The notes under the pieces were generated by a model that did not search any database, was not told where the DNA came from, and saw only the letters and a program-made list of their open reading frames with translations. A DNA stretch of 64,000 nt from Methylomonas lenta (GTDB lineage: Bacteria > Pseudomonadota > Gammaproteobacteria > Methylococcales > Methylomonadaceae), in assembly GCF_001644015.1 (NCBI RefSeq), contig NZ_LUUI01000102.1, positions 1-64,000 of the forward strand, read 5' to 3'. Both the position numbers and the translations under genes were made by a program. The stretch's first letter is position 1. Every line of letters begins with the position of its first letter. Shown here in pieces: positions 28,549-37,869 of the stretch.

Positions 28549-30270
28549 CTATTTGCCAAACAAGGCCATAATATTTTTTCGCTTAACAAACGCTAAATAG
28601 CCGAGTAGTCCCAAGCTTAAACCGTAAAATAGCTGACCGATAAACGAAGGCTTAGCGGCGGCGACTTGGCTTGCATCACCTGTAGCAGGATTAACAGCTG
28701 TGGGTGCCGGTACAAAGGCTTCTTGTTTAGCGGCACTAATTTCCGGCAATCCTAAGCTTTTCCAGGCGTCATAATCTTGCCAAGCCGGGTATTTGCCTTG
28801 CCAGAATTCTTTGGTGAAGTAAGGTGCCAAACTCATGCCATGCACTTTAGGTATGCCTTTCTCATCCAGATAGTCTTTGTAGACCAGCAAACTGATGTCG
28901 CCACCTTCACCGATACCGTTGGTAGTAAACGACTTTTCTACGTGATCGTGAAACATCCAGATGCCCTGACCAAAACTGTTCAAACCATCATCGGTACCGT
29001 TTAACTCCAGGTCGATACGCTGTGCCGGCACCATACTATGAACATCGCGTTTGATATAGGAGGAAGGCCCGTTATCCACGCCATCGTAATGGGTAATCAT
29101 GGGCTTATGACCATGAATATGCATACCAAAAGCTTCTTCGTGACCATTCAGGATACGCACCTTGGCTTTTTTGTTTTCTTCCATAATGATCAAAGACTCC
29201 CTCAAGGTGTAGGGAAAAGATCGGCCATTCAATAAGAAATAATCCGCAGGGGAATCGGTAATGTCATATTCAACATTCAAGCGCCTGCTGATAATACGAG
29301 GATCATTTGCCGAGCGCGCCATTTCATGCAGTTCTTTGTCGACAGACTGATAGTGCATGTCATACTCGTAAGCATATTTCTCTTTCACTGCTTCCGAAGG
29401 GTGTCTGACCTGACCTGCGCCGACATTAAACACCTGCACCCAGTTGTTGGGGCGATTTTCCTCAACCACGATAATGCCTTGCAGTCCCATAGGGATATGC
29501 ACGTGCGGTTGAACATGGCAGTGATAATACATGGTGCCAGGTTGGCGTGGTTTGATTACATAGGTTTTACTGCTACCGGGCATGACATCCATCTGGCCGG
29601 TTTGGCCGACGCCGTCATTCCCTTCGCCGCCGTGATCCATATAAGGATGATCAAGGCCATGCAAATGAATGGAGTGCGGCAAATAGTGACTGTTTTCCAG
29701 CACCAACCAAATGATATCGTCTTGCTCCACTCGAATCACCGGCGACGGGGCGCGTAGCAAGGAATTAGCGACAGGTTCATACAAGCTTAATGTCGACATA
29801 TCACGCGTTTTTGGGGCATAGACCCAGAAAGTCGGCTGTATGCCGGGCGCAATGTCGAAGGTAGTGGTGGGTAATTGCGAATCCGGCGAGTGACCGTTTA
29901 ATTCGGCAATTTCTAACTTGATAATGTAATGGTCGGGATCACCGTCACCGTCCATATCATTTCCAACGGTAATCGCATCCGCAGCCAGCTGAGTTTTCAT
30001 CAGCGTATCCATGGATATATTGTTAGTGCCTTTGACGAATGCAGCAATGTCGGCAGGATTGTCAGGGTTACACATCCTTGATTCCTGAATCTCCACACCA
30101 TCAATGACTTGAGCATCGCGCCATTTAGGGTCTACAAAGTCAGAGCAAACTTCCTCTGCTGCACCCATTTTGACATCTTGGGAAGCAGGCAATTTGGCAA
30201 CAGCTGTAGCCAAAGTTGACATAGGAAGAAGCATGACCCCACAAAGTATGGGAAGAACTTTTTTATGCAT
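28549..30270 (-). CDS. Two-domain multicopper oxidase, C-terminally membrane-anchored
   Basis: A 573-residue exported cupredoxin protein. Domain 1 has IHLHGLDHP and the type 1/type 3 cluster YYHCHVQPHVHIPMGLQG (HCH at 250-252 with Cys251). Domain 2 has MHIHGHKP and WMFHDHVEKSF, where the cysteine is replaced by Asp, so only domain 1 should hold type 1 copper. This is the pattern of two-domain, trimeric-type oxidases. A Ca-binding-like DMDGDGDPDHY segment lies near residue 110. A C-terminal helix (FYGLSLGLLGYLAF) plus basic tail suggests membrane anchoring. I chose the ATG at 30270 (MHKKVLPILCG), which has a GAGG ribosome site and opens the signal peptide. Likely electron acceptor O2; substrate unknown. 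Confidence 0.85.
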   Translation of the reverse strand: MHKKVLPILCGVMLLPMSTLATAVAKLPASQDVKMGAAEEVCSDFVDPKWRDAQVIDGVEIQESRMCNPDNPADIAAFVKGTNNISMDTLMKTQLAADAITVGNDMDGDGDPDHYIIKLEIAELNGHSPDSQLPTTTFDIAPGIQPTFWVYAPKTRDMSTLSLYEPVANSLLRAPSPVIRVEQDDIIWLVLENSHYLPHSIHLHGLDHPYMDHGGEGNDGVGQTGQMDVMPGSSKTYVIKPRQPGTMYYHCHVQPHVHIPMGLQGIIVVEENRPNNWVQVFNVGAGQVRHPSEAVKEKYAYEYDMHYQSVDKELHEMARSANDPRIISRRLNVEYDITDSPADYFLLNGRSFPYTLRESLIIMEENKKAKVRILNGHEEAFGMHIHGHKPMITHYDGVDNGPSSYIKRDVHSMVPAQRIDLELNGTDDGLNSFGQGIWMFHDHVEKSFTTNGIGEGGDISLLVYKDYLDEKGIPKVHGMSLAPYFTKEFWQGKYPAWQDYDAWKSLGLPEISAAKQEAFVPAPTAVNPATGDASQVAAAKPSFIGQLFYGLSLGLLGYLAFVKRKNIMALFGK

Positions 30271-30506
30271 AGAAAGCCTCATAAAAATTGACGACGACTC
30301 TATCGGATATGAAAAACACAGACCCAATATCAGGAAATCCAGATACTGTACCTAGAATCCACCGCTAAAGTACAGAAAATATTTCGAATGCCACCTTAAT
30401 TAAAACTGATTTACCCGGTTAAGGACTGACTCTACGGAATATCGTTATAATCACCAAACCATGCTTAAATCCAGAAACATTTGTCAAACAATCTAAAAAC
30501 GAATTT

Positions 30507-32207
30507 ATGCCATTAGCTCGATTATTGCTTTGTTCCTTATTAATCCTTTTAGTTCACGGTAGTTTTGCTTGGATTCTTAACCAGCCGAAAGACGCTGGGA
30601 TTGACGTCCCTTCTGGTAAATTAATGAGCCTATCCTTTGCGCCCTTCCGCGAGGGCTTTAGTCCTTTAGAGGAAGTATTCCCTCTAAAGGAACATATAGA
30701 CGAAGATTTACGTTTATTGGCGGATAAAACCCATAGCATACGCACTTATGCCAGTTTAGGCGGCATGGAACCCACTCCCGAGCTTGCCCGAAAATACGGT
30801 TTGAGCATGATACAAGGTGGTTGGCTGGGTTATGGTTACATGGACAATAAAAAAGAAATGGCAGCTTTAATTAAATCCGCGAATGCCAACCCGGATGTAG
30901 TGAAGCGCGTGATTGTTGGTAACGAGGTATTACTACGTGGCGATATGGATGTTGATCGCCTAATTGGCTACATCCGAGAGGTTAAACGCGCAGTTAAACA
31001 ACCGGTTTCATATGCCGATGTCTGGTCGATGTATATGAAAAACCCCAAATTAATCAATGAAGTGGACTTCATCACCATACACATTTTACCGTACTGGGAA
31101 GATGAGCCCATTTCAGTTGCACATGCCCCAGAACACTTAGAAAAAATCGTCAAGCAGGTGGAAGACGAAGCTCGTGGGATTGCCCCCGGCAAACCCATCC
31201 TGATTGGTGAATCCGGCTGGCCGAGCGCTGGGCGTCAACGCGGCATGGCAGTTCCAAGCATTGTCAACGAAGCTAAATTTATACGCGGCATGATACAGGT
31301 CGCAAATCGGCATGGCTTTGACTACAACATCGTAGAAGCCTTTAATCAGCCCTGGAAGAGTAATTTGGAAGGCGTAGTCGGTGCCAATTGGGGTCTACTA
31401 TCAGCAGACAGAAAGCCTGTGTTCCCCTTGACCGGGCTGGTCAGTGAAAATCAGGACTGGAAGCTGCATTTTACGCTGGCAAGCGGATTGTGGCTGCTGA
31501 TTTTGGGAGTCTATTTCAAAAAACTACAGCTTTTCTCTATAACCAGGCTACTGGTGTTTATGGCTCTGACGCAGATTTTTAGTGTTTGCCTGATCAACTT
31601 GGCTGACTTCCTTTGGTATACCAGCTATAGCAACCTACAGCGCAGCTACACGGCTTTTATAGTCATAGCCAATGCATTGCTCGGGTTCTTGCTAGTCAAA
31701 CGCTATAGCGACATCCTGAGCGAGCAACCAGGACAGGCTCGATTAGCCAGACAACTTAGACTTGGCTATTTATTCTTTATCGGTTTGGCACTTTATAAAA
31801 CCTATGGCCTAGCCATGAATGGCCGATATCTGAGTTTTCCCCTTGAACAATTTACTCTGCCGGCAATTGGCATTCTCGGCCTGGTTATCTGCCAATGGAT
31901 TTCCCAAGCTAAGTTCAACAGTCAACTATTTAGATTCGATCAACTCATTGGCTTTAACCTGCACAGTCGACGAGATCGTTTGATTGCTTATTTTCTTAGT
32001 TTTGCCGTCATTGCCATGGTTCTGGGTGAAACCAAAGCCTTTTTAGATGGCGGCGATTTTATCCTTGCCCACCCGGGAATATCTCAAGGCCTGCCCTTTG
32101 CCTTAACTTATACCTTATTTAATCAACAACTTTTGCTTTGGCTTTTATGCTTAATGATCTTATCCCTACCTTTTTGGAATAATTCCACTTCCCAAACAAA
32201 CGCATGA
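30507..32207 (+). CDS. Glycoside hydrolase family 17-type membrane protein
   Basis: A 566-residue protein with an N-terminal signal anchor, a GH17-like (beta-1,3-glucan active) TIM-barrel domain to about residue 310, and six or more C-terminal transmembrane helices. The acid/base is Glu140 in VIVGNEVLLRG and the nucleophile Glu235 in LIGESGWPSAG. The proteobacterial membrane-linked GH17 proteins are usually linked to cyclic or linear beta-glucan synthesis, acting as transglycosylases, and that role is inferred here. No glucan synthase gene is adjacent in this window. The ATG at 30507 begins MPLARLLLCSLL. Confidence 0.85.
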   Translation: MPLARLLLCSLLILLVHGSFAWILNQPKDAGIDVPSGKLMSLSFAPFREGFSPLEEVFPLKEHIDEDLRLLADKTHSIRTYASLGGMEPTPELARKYGLSMIQGGWLGYGYMDNKKEMAALIKSANANPDVVKRVIVGNEVLLRGDMDVDRLIGYIREVKRAVKQPVSYADVWSMYMKNPKLINEVDFITIHILPYWEDEPISVAHAPEHLEKIVKQVEDEARGIAPGKPILIGESGWPSAGRQRGMAVPSIVNEAKFIRGMIQVANRHGFDYNIVEAFNQPWKSNLEGVVGANWGLLSADRKPVFPLTGLVSENQDWKLHFTLASGLWLLILGVYFKKLQLFSITRLLVFMALTQIFSVCLINLADFLWYTSYSNLQRSYTAFIVIANALLGFLLVKRYSDILSEQPGQARLARQLRLGYLFFIGLALYKTYGLAMNGRYLSFPLEQFTLPAIGILGLVICQWISQAKFNSQLFRFDQLIGFNLHSRRDRLIAYFLSFAVIAMVLGETKAFLDGGDFILAHPGISQGLPFALTYTLFNQQLLLWLLCLMILSLPFWNNSTSQTNA

Positions 32208-32380
32208 ATATCATCCTAATAAGCTGTCTAGGCGTTAGCCGTTGCCAGACGTTTACTCTAACAGCTTGCTGCGCGGCAATTTGTCACATTTTCAAAACCC
32301 AATTACTTTATTAGACTATGTGCAACTCTTGTATGCGCTCCCTCTCCTAAAAGGGCTAGAGTTTTAATATCCTTCCTCAA

Positions 32381-32406
32381 TGCGGCTTAATGCCGCATCT
32401 TTTTTG
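32381..32406 (+). terminator. Probable rho-independent terminator downstream of the GH17 gene
   Basis: TGCGGC (32381-32386) pairs with GCCGCA (32392-32397), followed by TCTTTTTT. It lies in the 213-bp gap before the HEAGH gene, whose GAGGT ribosome site comes immediately afterwards, so the two genes are probably separate units unless read through. Confidence 0.7.
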
Positions 32407-32420
32407 GACCGAGGTCGATT

Positions 32421-33107
32421 ATGGAAAGAAACTACCAAATAACTGCTCCTGCTTACGTGCATCCGCACGAACTGCATTGGCGAACTGCATTTCATGAAGC
32501 TGGTCATGCTGCGGCTATTCATATTCGAAATCAGCAAAAACAGCTTCCGCCAGTATTTTTCGAAATTCAGGTAAAACGACCGACACTTAAAGAGCAAGAT
32601 TTTTTTGCGAAGGTGATTGATGGCAATCTAATTCAAAACTTGCCCATCGCTGTAATTGAAAGCATATCCCTACTATCGGATGAATGCCAACACAGCAGCC
32701 AACGCGCTTATGAAGCCGACGTGGTCAATCTGTTAGTCGGGCCATTGGCAGAAGCCAAATACGTATCCATTCGGGATGGAGAAGTATTCAATTTGGAATT
32801 GATCAATTTGAGTGCTTTGCGTCACTACGGTGGTCATAGCGACCTGGAAAAAGCGCAACAATATCTCGAATTTTTTATCACATCAAAACTTCATCGAGAT
32901 AATAAGTTGGTGGAATTGCTCGCTCAAGCTTATCAGTTTGTCAGTAATCATAAAAACTGGGCTTGTATCCTGAATCTGGCTCATTTCATTCTGGATAGCC
33001 AGCAAGAAACCATCAGTTGCGACGAGGCAATCACTATTTTCGATCGCTGTTTGTCACCTAACCAACCACGTTGGCCGGGAAAACCTGCTTTTTTAGAACT
33101 ACACTAA
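32421..33107 (+). CDS. Stand-alone FtsH-type (M41-like) metallopeptidase domain protein
   Basis: A 228-residue soluble protein with the zinc-binding HEAGH motif at residues 25-29 (TAFHEAGHAAAIH) and a second segment GGHSDLEKAQ with Asp141 in the place of the third zinc ligand of FtsH peptidases. LLVGPLAEAKYV resembles the FtsH region LGGRAAEE. There is no AAA ATPase domain and no membrane helix, unlike FtsH, so it may process unfolded or small substrates or need a partner unfoldase. The rest is helical. It is convergent with a GGDEF gene 27 bp away. Peptidase activity is inferred. Confidence 0.7.
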   Translation: MERNYQITAPAYVHPHELHWRTAFHEAGHAAAIHIRNQQKQLPPVFFEIQVKRPTLKEQDFFAKVIDGNLIQNLPIAVIESISLLSDECQHSSQRAYEADVVNLLVGPLAEAKYVSIRDGEVFNLELINLSALRHYGGHSDLEKAQQYLEFFITSKLHRDNKLVELLAQAYQFVSNHKNWACILNLAHFILDSQQETISCDEAITIFDRCLSPNQPRWPGKPAFLELH

Positions 33108-33114
33108 AATTACT

Positions 33115-33142
33115 CGGGCTGAATGCGTTTACATTCAGCCCG
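33115..33142. terminator. Hairpin between convergent genes
   Basis: CGGGCTGAATG (33115-33125) and CATTCAGCCCG (33132-33142) form a perfect 11-bp stem with a 6-base loop. It overlaps the stop codon of the minus-strand GGDEF gene and follows the plus-strand HEAGH gene. It can serve both transcripts, although no clear T-run follows on either side. Confidence 0.65.
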
Positions 33143-34433
33143 GATTATAAATTCCACAACGATTGCGACCGGACTGCTTGGCCTGATAAAGTGCGCTATC
33201 GGCACGAATAAATACATCGTCGTGCAAATCATCTCCAGCAAACTCACAGATGCCGCAGCTCAAGGTCAGGTTAATAGCAACAGCGTTATAGTTAAAACCA
33301 GAGCTTTCGATCAAATTTCTGATGTTGTCTGCCATCTTTAACGCCTGTGATGCTTGGGTATTTGGCATCAACATCACAAACTCCTCTCCGCCGTAGCGCG
33401 CGACGAAATCCGTCTCTCTGATATTTTTCTGCAATAACTGCCCAACCAAGGCCAGCGTTTTATCGCCTGCTTTATGGCCGTATTTGTCGTTGATGCGTTT
33501 AAAGTGATCAATATCCCAAATTACCAATGTAAGCGGTTTACGATAACGATTCCACCGCTTGGCTTCCAATTCCATTCTGTCTTTGTAGGCCAAACGATTG
33601 GGTAAACCCGTCAAAACATCACGTAGTGCGCGATCATTTTCAATTTTTAGCTTGGTACGCAAAGATTCGGTTTCGGTTTCCAGGGCTTGCAGCTTTTCTG
33701 TCATTAAGGCAATTTGCTGTTCGGCCTGCTTTTGCCGCTCATCTTCCGATGTTTTATGTTCGATCAGTTGCTGCATCAAACGATCCAGATGATCACTCGT
33801 CATGGATTTTAAGGTAGCCAGCTCCTGGACCTGATGCGTGCTGTCTTTGATATTATCGACCTGCAGATTGATTTCTGCATTCAGCTGTTGCCGATGCCCC
33901 ATCGACAATCGCGTCGATTCACCCACGTGCTCTGCATGCTGTTCGATCTGACCCAATTGACTGGACATATCCAGCAAAAACTCATCAATGCTATTTTGCT
34001 CAGAAAGCGCTTGGTCTCTGATATCCAAGAGCAGCGTCACCGCAGTATCAATCACCATATTAAAAGATTGCTCGTCAGTATTGGTTTTGATTCTTTGCTG
34101 CAAAGCTACTTTTTTTTGCTGGAAGCTTCTGGGCACATCGGCTTTTTCCAATAACCCATCTATGCATTGCAGCATGTGGTCATAATTCAGAGCTATGTTT
34201 GTTTGGCTAGGATTTTGTGCCGCTTGCTTGGATATATGTAGCAAGGTTTTGGACATTGCTTGCAGTTCAGGGGTTAGCTCACCCATGCTAGAACCTGCTT
34301 TCAAACGCTTGCCGACTTGTAGTAAATGCGGCTCCAATAATGCATTACTGCCTTGACAAAAAATCAAAAACTGAATAACCAGCTTGTAAAGCAGTTTTTC
34401 CTGCTCAGGCTGTGCGGATAATAATTTATTCAT
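33135..34433 (-). CDS. Diguanylate cyclase (GGDEF), soluble
   Basis: A 432-residue cytoplasmic protein making c-di-GMP from two GTP. The C-terminal GGDEF domain begins with RDVLTGLPNRLAY, has the active-site GGEEF at 348-352 and an upstream inhibitory I-site RETD. The N-terminal 260 residues form helical bundles with a coiled coil (about 225-260) and no membrane segment. It is 15 bp downstream of a homologous GGDEF gene with the same layout, so the pair probably arose by duplication and is co-transcribed. The input signal is unknown. Confidence 0.92.
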   Translation of the reverse strand: MNKLLSAQPEQEKLLYKLVIQFLIFCQGSNALLEPHLLQVGKRLKAGSSMGELTPELQAMSKTLLHISKQAAQNPSQTNIALNYDHMLQCIDGLLEKADVPRSFQQKKVALQQRIKTNTDEQSFNMVIDTAVTLLLDIRDQALSEQNSIDEFLLDMSSQLGQIEQHAEHVGESTRLSMGHRQQLNAEINLQVDNIKDSTHQVQELATLKSMTSDHLDRLMQQLIEHKTSEDERQKQAEQQIALMTEKLQALETETESLRTKLKIENDRALRDVLTGLPNRLAYKDRMELEAKRWNRYRKPLTLVIWDIDHFKRINDKYGHKAGDKTLALVGQLLQKNIRETDFVARYGGEEFVMLMPNTQASQALKMADNIRNLIESSGFNYNAVAINLTLSCGICEFAGDDLHDDVFIRADSALYQAKQSGRNRCGIYNPG

Positions 34434-34448
34434 AACTCAGCCCACTTA

Positions 34449-35972
34449 TTAAACCAAGGTGCATTGGTTGCGGCCGGCCTGCTTAGCCTGATAAAGGGCA
34501 CCATCTGCACGCACAAACAGCGTTTCACTGGTATCGCCGTCAAGATATTGAGTCAAACCACAGGACATCGTAATCGTTACTCGCTTGCCATTGGCAACAA
34601 AACCACTACTCTCAATCACCTCGCGTAATTTATCCACTACATTCAGCGCCGCCTTACCGTCAGTTTCCGGTAGCACCATGACAAACTCTTCACCACCAAA
34701 TCGAGCTACAAAATCTGCTGCCCGGCAATGTTCCGATAACAGTTTTGAGATTATCACCAGGGCTTTGTCACCAGACTTATGCCCGTATGTGTCATTGATG
34801 TATTTAAAAAAATCAATGTCCCATACCGCGAGCGTCAGGAATGAGCCATAACGTCGGGCACGGGCTAATTCATCGGTCAATCGATCATCAAAAGCCAGAC
34901 GATTCGGTAAATTGGTTAAAGCATCTCGGGTAGCCCGCTGCTGCGCCAGATCCAGCCGAGATTGCAACTCTAAGGTTTCCGATTCCATATCCCTGATTTG
35001 TTGCACCAACTCCCGCAATTCACGCTGATTTTTTTCTCTTTCTAATTGTTCTTTTAAGTTATACGATTGAATTTGCTGGGTAATTTTATGTAGACGGATG
35101 CCGATAAGTTGCTTTAAGGGCTCTACTTGCGTAGCGGTTGCCGATTTTCTTTGTAAATCGGCCATTTGTGCAGTCAGGTCACTATCCAAACTGGTGCGTT
35201 TATTCTGCGCATCTTCGTTGGCCATGTTCACGCCTGAAGCTTTCAAGCCCAAATTAGCCAAATCATCAGTCAATGAGGCCAAAAAATCTGCCATTTCCTG
35301 CTGCTCAACCAGCATGTGTTTTTTAATTGACAACAACAAAGTAACTGCATCTTCAAACCCAGGCACCAGCGATAGTCCGCCTTGCAGGCGACTTTTAAGC
35401 TGTTTACCTTCTTCGCTAAATACATCAGGCAGGTCGGCATTTTCTAACAGCCGGATCAATTGCTGACTGATAAGTTTACTATCGGACAGCGCCAGCTCAG
35501 CGGAAAAATCATGTTGACCTTGATGCTTTTCTTCAAGAATCTCTGCCAACGTCAAAAATAAACGCTGATGATTATTAATCTCACGGTTAACATACTGCTG
35601 ATGCACTGCTTCCAGTTCAGCTAAATGACTTGGGTATTGTTTTTCCAAAAAATCAAATAACAAGGACGCATCAAGGTGATTACTATTTGCTTCATCTTCC
35701 ATCACCATCAAGGCTTTGGAAAAAATATCCAGTTCCTTTTTTAGCTCTTGACGCTGAAGTCCGGTTTTTAATAAATCGCGGATACGTTCCAGATGGGGGT
35801 CAAGCGCCTGATTAAAGCCTTTGACCGCCAGCGCAAAACGCACAATGGTTTTGCAAAGCAAGACTTCGTTTGCTTTCTGATCTTTTTCAAATTGTTCCTG
35901 AGTATCCAGTAATTTGAAATATTTATCCTTCCAAATATCCAGATTATCATCTTTTTTTTTGAAAAAACTCAT
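34449..35972 (-). CDS. Diguanylate cyclase (GGDEF), soluble, tandem paralogue
   Basis: A 507-residue protein with the same layout as its downstream neighbour: a long helical N-terminal sensory part with coiled coils (EREKNQRELRELVQQIRDMES near 320), then a GGDEF domain (RDALTNLPNRLAF) with GGEEF at 426-430 and I-site RAAD. The start is the ATG at 35972 (MSFFKKKDDN), inside a longer frame beginning six codons earlier. Conservation of both active and inhibitory residues argues for a working, product-inhibited enzyme. Gene order and the 15-bp spacing indicate one transcript. Confidence 0.92.
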   Translation of the reverse strand: MSFFKKKDDNLDIWKDKYFKLLDTQEQFEKDQKANEVLLCKTIVRFALAVKGFNQALDPHLERIRDLLKTGLQRQELKKELDIFSKALMVMEDEANSNHLDASLLFDFLEKQYPSHLAELEAVHQQYVNREINNHQRLFLTLAEILEEKHQGQHDFSAELALSDSKLISQQLIRLLENADLPDVFSEEGKQLKSRLQGGLSLVPGFEDAVTLLLSIKKHMLVEQQEMADFLASLTDDLANLGLKASGVNMANEDAQNKRTSLDSDLTAQMADLQRKSATATQVEPLKQLIGIRLHKITQQIQSYNLKEQLEREKNQRELRELVQQIRDMESETLELQSRLDLAQQRATRDALTNLPNRLAFDDRLTDELARARRYGSFLTLAVWDIDFFKYINDTYGHKSGDKALVIISKLLSEHCRAADFVARFGGEEFVMVLPETDGKAALNVVDKLREVIESSGFVANGKRVTITMSCGLTQYLDGDTSETLFVRADGALYQAKQAGRNQCTLV

Positions 35973-36087
35973 AAAGTATTGAGACCCCAAACAAAAGTCA
36001 TTTTTTAAGAAGGGCGAATTATAGTCTATAGGCCATCATTTGCCGGCAACACATTGGTAAAAATAATTACCGGCATAAAATTCAAAA

Positions 36088-36693
36088 CTATTTGGCTTGT
36101 GACTCTTGCTGAATCAGTTGGTTGGTGATGTTAATCATGTTTTCTTGCGACTTGGCGCTGGTGGCAGTCACTCTGTATTTACCATTCACGATCAACGCCG
36201 GCACACCGGTGATGCCATAGCGCGCGGCCATGGTTTCAGCTTGGCGCATTTTAGCGTCGACCATAAATGAATTGTAGGTGGCACGAAAATCTTCTTCTTT
36301 AACACCATGTGCAACAAAAAATTTAGCTAGATCATCTTCTGAGGTCAATTTTTGGTTTTTATTTTGGATGGCGTCGAATAAATCAGCATGAACTTTCTCA
36401 ACGATGCCCAAGGCTTCTGCAGTAAAAAATGCTTTGGCGTGCTTACCCCATAAATCACTGAATACGGCCGGTTGTCGGATGAATTCGACATTGGCTGGTT
36501 TGGTTTTCAACCAGGCTGCCATGGAGGGTTCCAAACTATAGCAATGCGGACAGCCATACCAAAAAAACTCGATAACTTCGATTTTTTCCGGATTTTGTAC
36601 CGGTTGAGCAGGCGATAGCGTTTCATAGCCGCCTTCTGCTTGCACCAAACCTGCAAAACAAAACAACGCTAACAATGCGATTTTTTTCAACAT
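36088..36693 (-). CDS. dsbA: Thiol:disulfide interchange protein DsbA
   Basis: DsbA introduces disulfides into exported proteins. The 201-residue protein has a signal peptide (MLKKIALLALFCFAGLVQA), the thioredoxin-fold active site Cys48-Pro-His-Cys51 and the cis-Pro loop GVPALIVNG. The start is the ATG at 36693, whose A overlaps the TGA of ccsA (TGATG), so translation is coupled to cytochrome c maturation. This suggests DsbA helps keep apocytochrome thiols in the right state, although it also serves general folding. The DsbB partner is at 13668-14177. Confidence 0.95.
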   Translation of the reverse strand: MLKKIALLALFCFAGLVQAEGGYETLSPAQPVQNPEKIEVIEFFWYGCPHCYSLEPSMAAWLKTKPANVEFIRQPAVFSDLWGKHAKAFFTAEALGIVEKVHADLFDAIQNKNQKLTSEDDLAKFFVAHGVKEEDFRATYNSFMVDAKMRQAETMAARYGITGVPALIVNGKYRVTATSAKSQENMINITNQLIQQESQAK

Positions 36694-37868
36694 CAAAGTT
36701 CTCCGTAAGAATGTAAACCAGATAAAAACATATTCACGCCCAGAAACGCAAACAAGGTGACAAAAAAGCCGATAATCGCCCACCAAGCCATGGGCTTGCC
36801 GCTCCAGCCTTTGGTGAGACGCATATGCAGCCAGGCGGCATAATTAAGCCAGACAATTAATGCCCAAGTTTCTTTAGGGTCCCAAGACCAGTAGCCCCCC
36901 CAGGCTTCCGCTGCCCACAAGGCGCCTAGAATAGTCGCCAGCGTAAAAAAAGCAAATCCCAAGGCAATAGCTTTGTATATCAAATCATCCAGCAAAGCCA
37001 AATCGGGTAAGCGGGACTGTAACAAGCCATCAGGATTGGCAGCATGGGCTTGGCTTTTTAAAACAAAGACCAAACCTATCATAGCTGCCAGCGAAAAAGC
37101 ACCGTAACCAACAAAATTAGCCGGCACATGTATTTTCATCCAATAACTGTTTAAAGCCGGCACCAGCGGTTGAATGCCATCGGCATGTCGATCAAAGGTA
37201 TACCACAATAAAAAACCCACTGCGGCACTTATCACCAGCAGCACAAACGCGCCCAAGCTGCGGGTTTTATAGTGCTGTTCGTAATGCAGATACAATAAAG
37301 CGGTAATGATGGAAAACAGAATGAACACTTCGTACAGATTGCTGACTGGAATATGGCCAATATCAGAACCCATTAAATAGGACTCACGCCACCTAACCAT
37401 TAGACCGACCAACCCCATGGCCGTTGCGCACCAGGTTAAACTCGACGCTACTTTGCCGATAAAATCGCCTCCGGAAAGCAAATGCGCAAAATATGTCAAC
37501 GTTGCCATCACATAGAGTGCGCTCATCCACATAATGGCCGACTGGCTAGCGAATAGATATTTCAACAAAAACTTTGATTCAGCCGCAGCCAAATCGCTGC
37601 CATAAATGGAAATGGCTAATAGACTGAATGCGGCTACCGACAGACTGAAGCTTTTTAATGTCGACCAACTCCAGCCCAACCAAATCAACAAAGTTGCACT
37701 AGCCAACAAAATTGCCACTTCATAACCGTCCATCAGCGCATGATACTGGGCAAATACATACGTAGCGCCAGCTAAAACCAACATAGACCACAGCCAATCG
37801 AAACCGGTTCTTAACTGAAAATAGGAAGTTTGCTGGTAAAGGGGTTGTAGGGTGTTATCCATAGTCAT
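36693..37868 (-). CDS. ccsA: System II cytochrome c biogenesis protein CcsA (ResC)
   Basis: CcsA with ResB exports haem and attaches it to CXXCH motifs of apocytochrome c in the periplasm. The 391-residue protein has about eight transmembrane helices and the haem-handling WWD-type signature WGGYWSWDPKETWALIVWLNY near the C-terminus. I start at the ATG at 37868, one base after the resB stop (or the ATG at 37862). The longer frame would overlap resB by about 250 bp in another frame. The stop overlaps dsbA. Confidence 0.93.
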   Translation of the reverse strand: MTMDNTLQPLYQQTSYFQLRTGFDWLWSMLVLAGATYVFAQYHALMDGYEVAILLASATLLIWLGWSWSTLKSFSLSVAAFSLLAISIYGSDLAAAESKFLLKYLFASQSAIMWMSALYVMATLTYFAHLLSGGDFIGKVASSLTWCATAMGLVGLMVRWRESYLMGSDIGHIPVSNLYEVFILFSIITALLYLHYEQHYKTRSLGAFVLLVISAAVGFLLWYTFDRHADGIQPLVPALNSYWMKIHVPANFVGYGAFSLAAMIGLVFVLKSQAHAANPDGLLQSRLPDLALLDDLIYKAIALGFAFFTLATILGALWAAEAWGGYWSWDPKETWALIVWLNYAAWLHMRLTKGWSGKPMAWWAIIGFFVTLFAFLGVNMFLSGLHSYGEL

Positions 37869-37869
37869 T

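Noticed and set aside
32204-32314. 36-codon frame overlapping the GH17 stop by ATGA
   Set aside because: Composition is Cys-rich and irregular, no conserved feature, and the gap carries a terminator; likely chance.
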